A stretch of 64,000 nucleotides of DNA from Aliishimia ponticola (GTDB lineage: Bacteria > Pseudomonadota > Alphaproteobacteria > Rhodobacterales > Rhodobacteraceae), in NCBI RefSeq assembly GCF_004803475.1, contig NZ_SRKY01000004.1, positions 421,112 to 485,111 of the forward strand, read 5' to 3'. Below the pieces are notes generated by a model. The model had not been told where the DNA came from. It saw nothing but the letters and a program-made list of their open reading frames with translations, and ran no database searches. Positions 27,296 through 36,902 of the stretch are shown piece after piece. Within the stretch, counting starts at the first letter, position 1. Each line of letters opens with the position of its first letter. Position numbers and translations under genes: made by a program.

Positions 27296-28111
27296 TTGGA
27301 ACAAGATGCACGCGGGCAAGTGACGAAGGACGGTATCCGGCTTTACGAAGCAGCGGATTTCGCAGGTATGCACAAAGCCGGCGAATTGGCGGCCCGCATC
27401 CTTGATGAGATCGGCGAACACGTGTTTCCCGGCCAGACGACCGGCGAAATCGACCGCATCATCGAAGAAAAGGTGAATGCGGCGGGCGCGACCTCTGCGA
27501 CCATCGGTTACAAGGGCTACCAGCACGCATCCTGTATCAGCGTCAACCATGTGGTGTGCCACGGGATTCCCGGAGACAAGAAGCTCAAGGATGGGGACAT
27601 CCTGAATATCGACGTCACCGTTATCGTCGATGGCTGGTTCGGGGACACATCGCGCATGTATGTGGCAGGCAAGATGCCCCGCAAGGCGGAACGTCTGGTG
27701 CAAGTCACCCATGATGCGCTGATGCTGGGGATCAAGGCGGCGAAACCGGGCAACACGTTCGGCGATATTGGCTACGCGATCCAGCAATATGTCGAAGGCC
27801 ACCGTATGTCGGTTGTCCGCGATTTTTGCGGTCACGGGCTGGGCCGTGTGTTCCACGCACCGCCAAACGTGCTGCATTACGGGCGTCCGGGCACTGGCCC
27901 CGTGTTGGAGCCGGGCATGTTCTTCACCATCGAACCGATGGTCAATCTGGGCCGGCCAGAGACCAAGACACTGGCCGATGACTGGACTGCCGTGACTCGC
28001 GACAAGACCCTGTCGGCGCAGTTCGAACATTCGATTGGCATCACCGAAGACGGCTGCGATATCTTCACGCTGTCTCCGGCGGGTACATTCCACCCGACCT
28101 ATAGCGCCTGA
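27296..28111 (+). CDS. map: Methionine aminopeptidase type I
   Basis: The 271-residue enzyme removes N-terminal methionine from new proteins. All metal ligands are visible: aspartates in NIDVTVIVDGWFGDTSRM, a histidine in CGHGLGRVFH, a glutamate in FTIEPMVN and the last glutamate in SAQFEHSIGIT. A TTG at 27296 preceded by AGGAG (27285-27289, spacing six) is the best supported start. An upstream TTG at 27275 lacks such a site. The rightward pair sfsA-map is common in Rhodobacterales. Confidence 0.92.
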   Translation: MEQDARGQVTKDGIRLYEAADFAGMHKAGELAARILDEIGEHVFPGQTTGEIDRIIEEKVNAAGATSATIGYKGYQHASCISVNHVVCHGIPGDKKLKDGDILNIDVTVIVDGWFGDTSRMYVAGKMPRKAERLVQVTHDALMLGIKAAKPGNTFGDIGYAIQQYVEGHRMSVVRDFCGHGLGRVFHAPPNVLHYGRPGTGPVLEPGMFFTIEPMVNLGRPETKTLADDWTAVTRDKTLSAQFEHSIGITEDGCDIFTLSPAGTFHPTYSA

Positions 28112-28130
28112 CGCAGATCACGCGGCGCGC

Positions 28131-29051
28131 TTAATCGAACCAGTGGGGATTGAGCCAAGCGCGCTTGCCCGCCGCGTCCATGATCGTCACGCGAACCCAC
28201 GGGCTGTTTGCGAACCGGTCCAACGGAATGCGCGTGCGTGTCATCGATGACCCGTGTACCGCCGTGGAGGCCGATCCTTTGCCCTGTACGATCACTGCCG
28301 ATACCGCGCTGCTTTCGACCACGACGGCGCGGTCTTCCCATGTCACGCTGCGAAAGTCCGGCCCGGTAGAGGCATAGTGGTGCCCCGCCTTCAAAGCATC
28401 GAGAAGCGCGTCCGGCGTGTTTTCTTCCGCTTTGACCATGACCCACCCGCCAAAGTGATCAGGTTCGGAGAAATGCGCATCATCCGTCGCGCAAAGGGTC
28501 AGGCGGCGTCCTTCGGTCAGCAATTGATCCAGGGTGTAGAACCCGTGCGGCCTGTCGCAGCTTGTCGCGCAGCCGTGGTTATAGACCTCGACCGCGTGGG
28601 CCGCTTCGATGCTGCGCGCATCCTGCGTTGTCAGCCCGGACCATTCAGGATGGGCAACCGCGACGAACGCACCCGCCTCGCGCGCGCGGCGCGCAATTTC
28701 CGCACCGGATTCCTGATCCTCTATCGGCAGAAAATGGGGCGAGTTGGATGGTTCGAAATCTTCGGGCAGGCCCACGGCCAGGATATGCCAAAGCTCGCCG
28801 TTTTCCATCGCCCCGGAATGCAGTTCCGCGCCAAGGATCGTGGTGAAGGCATTGTCGCGGTAGGGCACCGTGTCCGCGATCGGATAGCCATACAGCCCTA
28901 CCATGTGATCGGTCAGCGCGATGAAATCGTATCCTTCCGCCTTGTACCGGCGGCAGACCTCTTCCGGCGATAGAACACCATCGGACAAGGTGGAATGGGT
29001 ATGCAGATTTCCGCGCCAGAAGCGGCCGGGCAAATCGAAGATATCAGTCAT
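28131..29051 (-). CDS. PHP-domain metal-dependent phosphoesterase (CehA/McbA-like)
   Basis: The 306-residue protein has a PHP domain at its N-terminus: WRGNLHTHSTLSDG (first metal histidines), then DFIALTDHM, then a glutamate in GAELHSG and a late ATDDAHF. Members include phosphoesterases and CehA-type hydrolases. The C-terminal 80 residues, ending in RVTIMDAAGKRAWLNPHWFD, form a small beta-rich add-on. It is convergent with map, with a 19-base gap. The substrate is unknown. Confidence 0.82.
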   Translation of the reverse strand: MTDIFDLPGRFWRGNLHTHSTLSDGVLSPEEVCRRYKAEGYDFIALTDHMVGLYGYPIADTVPYRDNAFTTILGAELHSGAMENGELWHILAVGLPEDFEPSNSPHFLPIEDQESGAEIARRAREAGAFVAVAHPEWSGLTTQDARSIEAAHAVEVYNHGCATSCDRPHGFYTLDQLLTEGRRLTLCATDDAHFSEPDHFGGWVMVKAEENTPDALLDALKAGHHYASTGPDFRSVTWEDRAVVVESSAVSAVIVQGKGSASTAVHGSSMTRTRIPLDRFANSPWVRVTIMDAAGKRAWLNPHWFD

Positions 29052-29156
29052 GTCTCTCTCGCGCTTTTGGGGCCTTCTGGCAGAAGACCCATGACACCAC
29101 TGTGACAGCGGACGCGGAAAAGAAAACCCCGGCGATGACGCCGATTGCCCCCGCGC

Positions 29157-29762
29157 TTAGCCGCGTTGGCCGGGCTTGATGATCGGCATACCGGGCGCTG
29201 CGCTTTGCGGGTATATGCCCAGCGTGCGCGGATCTTCGGCGACTTCGATCGCGCGCCGATATGGCGTGAAGCCTGACCGCTTGTAAAACGCCATTGCTTG
29301 CGGACTATCCAGCGTGCAGGTGTGCAGCTTGAACCGGGTAATGTCCCGCGACCACGCCATCTCAATCGCCCGATCCATCAGATACGCCCCCGCGCCCGAT
29401 CCGATCAACTTGGCGGTAAGGCCGAAATATTCCAATTCGCACGCGCCGGACTCTTCGAACTTCAGGCCCAGCAACGCCTCTGGGGTGCCGTCCTTTTCCA
29501 ATGTCCAAAGCTCGATCTCGGGGCTGTTCAGATGGGCAGAAAGCGTTGCATCATCCAGCAAAAGATGCCCGAACCAAAGCCATTCCTGACCGACGCGGCG
29601 GAAAACGTCGCGATAGACGTCCACATCACGGGCGAGCGGTACAAAGGCACATCCTTCAGGCAAGGGCACCCCGCGCAAAGGCGCGGGTTCGGTCATCTCC
29701 AGATAGGTGACGACCATTGCCAAATACCCGTCGGGTACGTCGTGATAACCGTCAGACAGCAT
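29157..29762 (-). CDS. GNAT-family N-acetyltransferase
   Basis: The 201-residue protein has a GNAT core: CELEYFGLTAKLIGSGAGAYLMDRAIEMAW is the acetyl-CoA-binding loop and helix, followed by FKLHTCTLDSPQAMAFYKRSGFTPYRR, the conserved end. The N-terminal part MVVTYLEMTEP is seen in a proteobacterial GNAT subgroup. The acceptor is unknown. Its ATG overlaps the adenosine kinase stop by one base (TGATG), so it is likely the last gene of nth-adenosine kinase-GNAT. The 105 bases downstream of it hold no gene with a start codon. Confidence 0.82.
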   Translation of the reverse strand: MLSDGYHDVPDGYLAMVVTYLEMTEPAPLRGVPLPEGCAFVPLARDVDVYRDVFRRVGQEWLWFGHLLLDDATLSAHLNSPEIELWTLEKDGTPEALLGLKFEESGACELEYFGLTAKLIGSGAGAYLMDRAIEMAWSRDITRFKLHTCTLDSPQAMAFYKRSGFTPYRRAIEVAEDPRTLGIYPQSAAPGMPIIKPGQRG

Positions 29763-30751
29763 CAGACCAGCCCTGCATCCCGAAAGCGGTGCATCATGTT
29801 GGCTTGCGGACGCGGCCCCACATGAGAAATCACTTCGGCGGCGCAGATGTGGCCCATCTTGCCGGCGGTCTCCAGATCGTGGCCCGCAGCCAACCCGTAA
29901 AGGAAACCGGCGGCGAATTGGTCGCCCGCGCCGGTGGCATCCACAGGAACGACCTTTTTCACGGGAAGGTCATGACGTTCCTCGCCAGAGATAATCGTCA
30001 CACCATCGCCCGACCGTGTGCAGACCATCAGCGGAATCATCTTGGCCGTGCGCATCATCGCGTCTTCAAGATCATCCGTTTCGAACAGGGATTTGATCTC
30101 GTGCTCATTGCCGATCACATAGTCCAGTTCGTTCTCGATCATGTCGAGGAAATCGGCCCGGTGCCGATCCACGCAGAACGGGTCAGAGATCGTCATCCCC
30201 GCCTTGCCGCCCACCGCGCGCGTCAGACGCGATGCCTGACGGAAGGCGTCCTTTCCCTTGTCCTTGTCGAACAGGTAGCCTTCGAGAAAGATCATCTCGG
30301 CGGCGGATGCGACCGCGTCCGGTACGTCATCGGGGCCAAGTTCCGACGAAATCCCAAGATACGTGTTCATCGACCGTTCCCCGTCCGGAGACACGAAAAT
30401 CATCGAACGCGAGGTCGGCAATTCACCGCCCGGCACCGGCGGGTTGACGAAATCCGTGCCATCCGCCGCCATCGCATCTGCATAAAAGCGACCCAGCGCA
30501 TCGTCATGGACCCGCCCGATAAAGGCCGTCGGCAGCCCCAGCGCACCGACACCGGCGATGGTGTTCGCCACCGCGCCGCCCGGCGTTTGCGTCCGGTCTT
30601 CCATCGCGCCGTACAGAACCTCGCCGCGATCTTTTTCGATCAACTGCATGATCCCCTTTTCGATCCCCATCATCTCAAGGAATGAATCGTCAGCGTGCGA
30701 GATCACGTCGACCACGGCGTTACCGATGCCAACAAGTTTGTACTTGGTCAT
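29762..30751 (-). CDS. PfkB-family adenosine kinase
   Basis: The 329-residue ribokinase-like enzyme shows TPGGAVANTIAGVGALG near residue 58 and the PfkB signature VDATGAGDQFAAGFLYGL near residue 285, including the catalytic aspartate. The N-terminus YKLVGIGNAVVDV is the form found in bacterial and eukaryotic adenosine kinases, which make AMP from adenosine and ATP. Another nucleoside or sugar kinase is possible. It overlaps nth by four bases (ATGA), and a longer frame reaching 30997 is a shadow of nth. Confidence 0.85.
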   Translation of the reverse strand: MTKYKLVGIGNAVVDVISHADDSFLEMMGIEKGIMQLIEKDRGEVLYGAMEDRTQTPGGAVANTIAGVGALGLPTAFIGRVHDDALGRFYADAMAADGTDFVNPPVPGGELPTSRSMIFVSPDGERSMNTYLGISSELGPDDVPDAVASAAEMIFLEGYLFDKDKGKDAFRQASRLTRAVGGKAGMTISDPFCVDRHRADFLDMIENELDYVIGNEHEIKSLFETDDLEDAMMRTAKMIPLMVCTRSGDGVTIISGEERHDLPVKKVVPVDATGAGDQFAAGFLYGLAAGHDLETAGKMGHICAAEVISHVGPRPQANMMHRFRDAGLV

Positions 30752-31392
30752 ATTGTCTTTTCCTCGAAGGGGCAGAGATCTTTGATAAGGCATGCGCCGC
30801 ATTTGGGTTTGCGCGCGACACAGATATATCGGCCATGCAGTATCAGCCAATGGTGAGCATGAAGTTGAAAGTCGACCGGCACGTTGTCTTCGATCGCGCG
30901 TTCGACCACATCGACGGTCTTGCCCGGCGCGATCCCGGTGCGATTGCCGACGCGGAAGATATGCGTATCCACAGCCTGTGCGGGATAGTGCCACCACATG
31001 TTCAGCACCACATTCGCCGTCTTCCGGCCCACGCCCGGCAGCGACTGCAACGCGGCACGTGAATTGGGCACCTGCCCGCCGAACTCATCGACCAGAATGC
31101 GGCTTAATTTGATGACGTTCTTGGCCTTCTGACGGAACAGGCCGATCGTTTTGATATGCTCGGTCACGCCCTCTTCGCCCAGCGCGAGCATCTTTTCGGG
31201 GGTGTCGGCGATCTCGAACAGCTTGCGCGTGGCCTTGTTGACCCCGGCATCGGTTGCCTGCGCGGACAGGGCCACCGCCACGACAAGCGTATAGACATTC
31301 ACATGCTCAAGCTCACCCTTGGGTTCGGGTTCCGAGTTGCGAAAGCGCGTGAAAATCTCGCGCATCGTGTTGTAGTCGAGTTGCTTGGCCAT
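30748..31392 (-). CDS. nth: Endonuclease III (DNA glycosylase/AP lyase)
   Basis: The 214-residue base-excision enzyme has the helix-hairpin-helix LPGVGRKTANVVLNM with the catalytic lysine, the catalytic aspartate in AVDTHIFRVGNR, and the C-terminal 4Fe-4S motif with cysteines in YICVARKPKCGACLIKDLC. It removes oxidised pyrimidines. Length and motif order match E. coli Nth. It is divergent from the Ada-type repair gene by about 115 bases, placing two DNA repair genes back to back. Confidence 0.93.
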   Translation of the reverse strand: MAKQLDYNTMREIFTRFRNSEPEPKGELEHVNVYTLVVAVALSAQATDAGVNKATRKLFEIADTPEKMLALGEEGVTEHIKTIGLFRQKAKNVIKLSRILVDEFGGQVPNSRAALQSLPGVGRKTANVVLNMWWHYPAQAVDTHIFRVGNRTGIAPGKTVDVVERAIEDNVPVDFQLHAHHWLILHGRYICVARKPKCGACLIKDLCPFEEKTI

Positions 31393-31507
31393 GGCCGCGA
31401 TGTTTGCCGGAGGATTCCGTCTGCTTCAAGCGGTTCCGGGCCTTGGGACCGGACAAAGCGCAGGAATCGGGTCGCCCTGCATGTCAGAGGTCCTTAAACT
31501 CGGGCAC

Positions 31508-32353
31508 ATGGAACAGATGACCGACCCTCAGACCGGCTACCACTATCAGGTGATGCGCCGTGCCATTGACCTGATCGACAGCGCGCCCGAGCCGATGTCG
31601 CTGGACGACATTGCCAGCGCGATGGATATGAGCGCCGCGCATTTCCAACGGCTGTTCTCTGCCTGGGTGGGGGTGTCGCCGAAACGCTATCAGCAATACC
31701 TGCAATTGGGGCAGGCCAAGACGCTTCTGGCGGAACGTTTCACAACGTTAGAGGCGTCGATTGCAACAGGCTTGTCCGGAACGGGCCGTCTGCATGACCT
31801 TTTTATCCGCTGGGAGGCAATGAGCCCCGGCGAATTCGCCCGGCGCGGTGAAGGGTTGACGATCCGTTACGGCTGGATGCCCTCCCCCTTTGGCGAGGCG
31901 TTGGTGATGGGGACGCAGAAAGGCATATGCGGGATCGGGTTTGCCTCTGACCACGGGCGGGACTGGGCATGGGCGGATATGACCGGGCGCTGGCCCAACG
32001 CGCGCTTTGTCGAAGACCCCGAGGCGCTGCGCGTCTGGACAGAGGCCGCCTTTGCACTGCGCGGCGACACGGCGCTTTACATGATCGGCGCGCCATTCCA
32101 GATCAAAGTGTGGGAAGCGCTGCTGCGTGTGCCGTCGGGCCACGTGACCACATATTCGGAAATCGCGGGCAGCATCGGATCACCGCGGGCCGTTCGCGCC
32201 GTGGGCACGGCCGTCGGGCGTAACCCGGTCAGCTGGCTGATTCCCTGCCACCGCGCCCTGCGCAAGTCTGGGGCGTTGGGCGGTTACTACTGGGGATTGC
32301 CGATGAAGCGCGCAATGCTCGCCTACGAATCCGCACGCGCCGAAGCGGGATAG
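31508..32353 (+). CDS. AraC-type regulator fused to O6-alkylguanine-DNA methyltransferase (Ada-like, without zinc domain)
   Basis: Residues 1-95 form an AraC-type helix-turn-helix (MSLDDIASAMDMSAAHFQRLFSAWVGVSPKRY). Residues 110-281 are a methyltransferase that accepts the alkyl group on a cysteine in SWLIPCHRALRKSG, after VPSGHVTTYSEIAGSIGSPRAVRAVG. Compared with E. coli Ada, the N-terminal cysteine-rich phosphotriester-repair domain is missing, so methyl-phosphotriester sensing is not expected. The start is uncertain: ATGs at 31481, 31508 and 31517 are possible and none has an ideal ribosome site. Confidence 0.85.
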   Translation: MEQMTDPQTGYHYQVMRRAIDLIDSAPEPMSLDDIASAMDMSAAHFQRLFSAWVGVSPKRYQQYLQLGQAKTLLAERFTTLEASIATGLSGTGRLHDLFIRWEAMSPGEFARRGEGLTIRYGWMPSPFGEALVMGTQKGICGIGFASDHGRDWAWADMTGRWPNARFVEDPEALRVWTEAAFALRGDTALYMIGAPFQIKVWEALLRVPSGHVTTYSEIAGSIGSPRAVRAVGTAVGRNPVSWLIPCHRALRKSGALGGYYWGLPMKRAMLAYESARAEAG

Positions 32354-32375
32354 CCCCGGCGGCGCGTGCCGTTGA

Positions 32376-33251
32376 TCAGTTCAGAACACCGGCGTGGCGC
32401 AGACCATCGTCGATCAGTGCCTGGGTTTCGTCACTCAGCCCGGTGAGCGGCAGACGCACCTCATCGGAACACAGACCAAGGCGCGACATGGCGTATTTCG
32501 CCCCGACCAGCCCCGGTTCGGTGAAAATCGCCTTGTGCAGCGGCATCACCTTGTCCTGAATCCGAAGCGCGGTGGCATAATCGCCGGCAAGGCACGCTTC
32601 CTGCATCTGTGACAGCAGCTTTGGCACCACATTCGCGGTCACGGAAATACAGCCGACACCGCCCTGCGCGTTGAACCCATGCGCGGTGGCGTCTTCGCCG
32701 GACAGTTGGATAAAATCGGTACCGCACGCCATCCGGGTATCGCAGACGCGCGCCAGATCGCCGGTGGCGTCTTTCACGCCGACAATCCGGGGCAGCTTGG
32801 CCAATTCGCCCATGGTTTCGGGCGTCATGTCGATCACGGACCGACCCGGAATATTGTAGATGATGATCGGAATATCCGCCGCATCATGCAACGCGGTGAA
32901 ATGCGCGATCAGCCCGCGTTGGGTCGGCTTGTTGTAATAGGGCGTCACAACCAGTGCGGCATCCGCACCAACCTTGGCCGCATATTGCACGAAGCGGATT
33001 GCCTCGACCGTGTTGTTCGACCCGGCACCTGCAATGACCGGCACACGGCCAGCGACTGCTTTCACGACCGTTTCGATCACGATCTCATGCTCATCATGGG
33101 TCAAAGTGGGGCTTTCGCCCGTGGTCCCGACTGGCACGAAGCCATGAGACCCTTCCCCGATATGCCATTCGACCAGCTTCTTGAGCGTATCCAAATCCAG
33201 TTCGCCGCCGCGAAACGGCGTGACGAGTGCCGGCATTGAGCCCTTGAACAT
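32376..33251 (-). CDS. dapA: 4-hydroxy-tetrahydrodipicolinate synthase
   Basis: The 291-residue enzyme condenses pyruvate with aspartate semialdehyde in lysine and peptidoglycan precursor synthesis. It shows GTTGESPTL (pyruvate carboxylate site), the tyrosine in VVTPYYNKP, the general base tyrosine/arginine region IIYNIPGRS, and the Schiff-base lysine in [12 protein letters not shown] (near residue 161). It is divergent from the lytic transglycosylase gene, with a 114-base shared promoter region in which I see no clear motif. Confidence 0.93.
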   Translation of the reverse strand: MFKGSMPALVTPFRGGELDLDTLKKLVEWHIGEGSHGFVPVGTTGESPTLTHDEHEIVIETVVKAVAGRVPVIAGAGSNNTVEAIRFVQYAAKVGADAALVVTPYYNKPTQRGLIAHFTALHDAADIPIIIYNIPGRSVIDMTPETMGELAKLPRIVGVKDATGDLARVCDTRMACGTDFIQLSGEDATAHGFNAQGGVGCISVTANVVPKLLSQMQEACLAGDYATALRIQDKVMPLHKAIFTEPGLVGAKYAMSRLGLCSDEVRLPLTGLSDETQALIDDGLRHAGVLN

Positions 33252-33365
33252 GTTACACGCTCCCTAATCTGGATGGCCTGAAATGGCCCGTGAGTCCTGT
33301 GATCGCGCAAGCTTGAGTTGATCCCCTCCCCATGCGCGTTAGTCTGTCAGTCTGTATCTTTTGAA

Positions 33366-35363
33366 ATGGACCAAATGCAAGCCGTGATGCGCTGGATTAC
33401 CGTTGCCCTTGTTCTTCTGGTGACTGCCACCGGGGGCACCTTTGCCCAATCCTCCCCCGGAGAGGTGCGGCCGGTCGCACGGCCCGACCCGATTTCGCAG
33501 GTCATTGGCGCGGTGCGCGCGGACGAATGGCAGCGGGCGCGGGCGCTTGCAGACGCCATCGGTCCGGTCGCGGTCGATCTTGTCGAATGGCACCGGTTGC
33601 GCGCGGGTCTTGGCGACTTTGCGGAAATACGCGCGTTTCTGGATCGCCGCGCCGATTGGCCGGGTCTGGACTACCTGCGCCGCCAGGGCGAGCCTGTTGT
33701 CGCCTCCGCAGGCCGTGCGGACGTCTTGCGCTTTTTCACAGAAAGCCCGGCGCAGACCGGTATCGGCGCTTTGGCACATGCACAGGCCTTGGAGCAGTCC
33801 GGAAAGCCCGAAGAAGCCCACAGCCTCATCGTGCAAAGCTGGCGCGAAATGCGCTTGTCAGAGCCTGAGCAGGAGCTGTTTCTAAGCCGGCACAAGGCGC
33901 TGATCGAACCGCATCATCTGGCGCGGCTGGACAGTATGCTGTGGCGCGGCTGGTCCGTGGAAGCGCGCCGGATGTATCCCCTCGTCTCCGACGACCAGCA
34001 GGCCTTGGCCGAAGCGCGGATTGGGCTGTCCCGTCTGGCCGGGAACGTCGACACGTTGATCCAGCGGGTTCCCAAAGCGCTGCAAGAACATCCCGGACTG
34101 ACCCATGCACGATTTGAATGGCGGGTGCGCAAGGGGCGGCGGGACGATGCAAAACAAATGCTGCTGGCGGCTTCGGCCAGCGCCAAGAGTTTGGGTCGTC
34201 CGGAAGCCTGGGCCAACCGGCGGCGTGCCCTGGCACGGGACGAATTGCGCGAAGGCCGCGTCAAGAATGCCTATGCGCTCAGTTACGGCCATCATCTGAC
34301 CGCCGGGTCGCATTATGCCGATCTCGAATGGTTGTCGGGCTACATCGCGCTGCGCCATTTCGACGACCCAGAGCGCGCCTATGAACATTTCGACAACCAT
34401 GACAGCGCCGTCGTTTCGCCGATTTCACAAGGACGTGCAGGGTATTGGAAAGGTCTCGCCCTGCGTGCCATGGGCAAGACCGCAGAAGCGGATATGGAAT
34501 TCGCCAAGGGCGCGGCTTACCAGACATCCTTCTACGGGCTGCTTGCCGCTGAAGAAGCCGGCCTGCCCTTTGACGTGGGGCTTGATCAAGTGCCGCCCGG
34601 CGATTGGCGCACAGGCCCATTGTCCCAAGACAGCCTGTTTCAGGCAGGGCTTATGTTGGCCCGCGCCGGAGAGCGCAATCTGGCGGAGCGTTTCTGGGCG
34701 CATCTTGCCGAACAGCTGGGAGAGCATGATGCGGCGATGCTGGGACAGGCTGCGATCGATCTGAACGAACCGCATCTGGCAGTGATGATCGGCAAGGCAG
34801 CCGCGCGGCGCGGCGCGATCATCCCGGTCCCCTATTACGCTTTGCACCCTCTGGCGGATGTGAAACTTCCAGTGGCGACAGAACTTGCCCTGGCCATCGC
34901 GCGCAGGGAAAGCGAATTCGACCCCGTCGTCGTATCCGGGGTCGGGGCACGCGGCTTGATGCAGTTGATGCCGGCGACGGCCAAGGAGGTAGCGGGGCAA
35001 CTGGGCCTGTCCTCCGGTCATTCAAATGCCAGGCTGACGCAGGATTCGACCTATAATGCCTTGCTAGGCACGCAGTATCTGAAGGAATTGTTCGACCGCT
35101 TCGATGGCAACGTGGTGATGATCTCTGCTGCCTATAACGCCGGGCCGTCGCGACCGATCCGGTGGATCAACCTGTATGGCGACCCGCGCACGCAGGATAT
35201 CGACACGATGGTCGATTGGATCGAAAACATCCCGTTCCGCGAGACTCGCAACTACGTCATGCGCGTTACGGAAAGCTTGCCGGTGTTCCGTGCGCGGCTG
35301 GGCCAGGACCCATTGCCGGTTCCGTTCAGCAAGGAATTGTTGAGCCGCCCTCTCAGGAACTGA
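33366..35363 (+). CDS. Soluble lytic murein transglycosylase
   Basis: The 665-residue periplasmic enzyme cuts peptidoglycan between MurNAc and GlcNAc. It has a signal peptide (WITVALVLLVTATGGTFA), a long alpha-helical superhelix (residues 40-460, typical of Slt70), and a C-terminal SLT domain with the catalytic glutamate in AIARRESEFDP, then GARGLMQLMPATA, AYNAGPSR and NYVMRV. The start ATG at 33366 puts the signal peptide near the N-terminus; a TTG at 33318 would add 16 residues. Its 3' end overlaps the convergent permease gene by 11 bases. Confidence 0.88.
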   Translation: MDQMQAVMRWITVALVLLVTATGGTFAQSSPGEVRPVARPDPISQVIGAVRADEWQRARALADAIGPVAVDLVEWHRLRAGLGDFAEIRAFLDRRADWPGLDYLRRQGEPVVASAGRADVLRFFTESPAQTGIGALAHAQALEQSGKPEEAHSLIVQSWREMRLSEPEQELFLSRHKALIEPHHLARLDSMLWRGWSVEARRMYPLVSDDQQALAEARIGLSRLAGNVDTLIQRVPKALQEHPGLTHARFEWRVRKGRRDDAKQMLLAASASAKSLGRPEAWANRRRALARDELREGRVKNAYALSYGHHLTAGSHYADLEWLSGYIALRHFDDPERAYEHFDNHDSAVVSPISQGRAGYWKGLALRAMGKTAEADMEFAKGAAYQTSFYGLLAAEEAGLPFDVGLDQVPPGDWRTGPLSQDSLFQAGLMLARAGERNLAERFWAHLAEQLGEHDAAMLGQAAIDLNEPHLAVMIGKAAARRGAIIPVPYYALHPLADVKLPVATELALAIARRESEFDPVVVSGVGARGLMQLMPATAKEVAGQLGLSSGHSNARLTQDSTYNALLGTQYLKELFDRFDGNVVMISAAYNAGPSRPIRWINLYGDPRTQDIDTMVDWIENIPFRETRNYVMRVTESLPVFRARLGQDPLPVPFSKELLSRPLRN

Positions 35364-36222
35364 GGCGCTCGCGCCAAAGTGCGAACAGCCCTGCGGCCAC
35401 GATCAAACCCGCACCGATGGCAACATTGGTGCGAAGCGTTTCGCCAAACACGGTCAAGCCGATGATCGACACGAAGACGAACTGAAGATAGGCAAAGGGC
35501 TGCACCGCGCTCGCTTCGGCCACTTCGTAGCATTTGATCAGCAACCAATGCCCAAATGCCCCGGTGAGGCACAGGCATCCCATCCAGATCCAATCACGCG
35601 CGGTCATCGGCTCCCACGCCCAGATGCCGATTGCCGTCATCATCACCGCCCCGGTCACCCCGGTCCAGAAGAACGACGTGGCGGCGCTGTCCTGCCGCGC
35701 GGCATAACGCGTCAGCAAGCCATACAGCGCGAACATCAGGGCAGAGCAGAAGGGGATGATCGCCGCCGGGTCGAAAACGCCGACGCCGGGTTCCAGAATG
35801 ATAAGCACACCGACAAAGCCGACACCGATTGCCGCGTATCGACGCCATCCGACAAATTCACCAAGCACCGGACCTGACAGCGCAGCGACCAAAAGCGGGT
35901 ACACGGTGAAAACCGCAAGGCTTTCGATCAGGCCCACGACCGTGAAGGCATAGACCATCACGCAAATCTCTGCAGCAAGGAGCGTACCGCGAAAAACCTG
36001 CAACAGGGGCTGGTTGGTCGTGGATACCGCTTTGAGGCCCCCGGACCGCCGCGCGCTGATCGCGATCACGAAACTGGCAAAGAACCAATAGCGGATCATG
36101 ACGACCATCAGCGTGTTGTATTCAGCCGCAAGGTGGCGCGAGATCCCGTCCTGCACCGCAAACACCAGACAGGTGGCGATCATCAGCAGGATACCCAGCC
36201 GCGTGTTATTCGCCTGCGTCAC
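35353..36222 (-). CDS. DMT-superfamily (EamA) permease
   Basis: The 289-residue protein has ten predicted membrane helices in two EamA repeats (first from LGILLMIATCLVFAVQDGISRHLA, second from IPFCSALMFALYGLLTRYAA). Such proteins export or import small metabolites. The start is GTG at 36222, overlapping the mnmD stop by GTGA, which indicates translational coupling with mnmD. The substrate is unknown. Confidence 0.85.
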   Translation of the reverse strand: MTQANNTRLGILLMIATCLVFAVQDGISRHLAAEYNTLMVVMIRYWFFASFVIAISARRSGGLKAVSTTNQPLLQVFRGTLLAAEICVMVYAFTVVGLIESLAVFTVYPLLVAALSGPVLGEFVGWRRYAAIGVGFVGVLIILEPGVGVFDPAAIIPFCSALMFALYGLLTRYAARQDSAATSFFWTGVTGAVMMTAIGIWAWEPMTARDWIWMGCLCLTGAFGHWLLIKCYEVAEASAVQPFAYLQFVFVSIIGLTVFGETLRTNVAIGAGLIVAAGLFALWRERLSS

Positions 36223-36854
36223 GCCAATACCGCCCGCGTCATGTGCCTTTTGCGCCCGTACCCCGTTACGCGCGTCACGGAAAATCCCGCGGCCTCCAGC
36301 CCACGGCGGACGAAGCCTGCCGCCGTATAGGTCGCGGCGGTCCCTTGGGGCGCCGTGTGACGCGCGACCTCAGCCAACAGGGGCTCTTCCCACAGTTCCG
36401 GGTTTTTCGCAGGGGAAAACCCATCAAGGAACCATGCGTCCGCGCACCCATCCCATCGAGGCAGCGTCTCGCGCGCATCGCCTTCCACGATCGTCAGGTT
36501 GACATCATCGGCCCCTGACAGCGCATCGACCGGCAGACCATCATAGGCGGCAAGCGCGCGTGTCCTGTCACTGTCGGACATTGGAAACGCCTCAAAGCTG
36601 GTGAAGTGCAGCCGCCCCGGAATCCCAGCGGCGCGCCATGCCTGCACCGTTGCCAGAAAATTCAGGCCTGTTCCAAAGCCAAGTTCCGCCACATGGAAGC
36701 CATCGCGAAAGCGGGCGGGCAGATCATTGCCAGACAGGAAAACATGGCGGGTTTCTTCAAGCCCGTCGGCAAGACTGAAATAGGGATCGTCGAAACGGGT
36801 GGAAATCGGCACCCCTTCCGCGCTCCACGCGATGTTCGCCCGCTGGTCTGTCAT
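36219..36854 (-). CDS. mnmD: tRNA 5-methylaminomethyl-2-thiouridine methyltransferase domain protein
   Basis: The 211-residue protein is a SAM-dependent methyltransferase of the MnmC N-terminal/MnmD type: VFLSGNDLPARF, then FHVAELGFGTGLNFLAT (SAM motif I), DAWFLDGFSPAKNPELWEE and a C-terminal GYGRKRHMTRAVL. It finishes the wobble uridine modification mnm5s2U34 in tRNAs for Lys, Glu and Gln. In E. coli the same domain is fused to an FAD oxidase; here it stands alone, with an FAD protein gene 48 bases away on the other strand. The start at MTDQRANIAW is supported by family alignment; a longer frame is a shadow. Confidence 0.9.
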   Translation of the reverse strand: MTDQRANIAWSAEGVPISTRFDDPYFSLADGLEETRHVFLSGNDLPARFRDGFHVAELGFGTGLNFLATVQAWRAAGIPGRLHFTSFEAFPMSDSDRTRALAAYDGLPVDALSGADDVNLTIVEGDARETLPRWDGCADAWFLDGFSPAKNPELWEEPLLAEVARHTAPQGTAATYTAAGFVRRGLEAAGFSVTRVTGYGRKRHMTRAVLA

Positions 36855-36902
36855 GTGCACGTTCTGTATTGCTCTGGGACTGAATGGTGGAAAGGCAAGA
36901 AC

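Noticed and set aside
29052..29156. Hydrophobic minus-strand frame between the GNAT and PHP genes
   Set aside because: The frame encodes a membrane-like stretch but has no ATG, GTG or TTG at its front and no ribosome site, so it cannot be called a gene.
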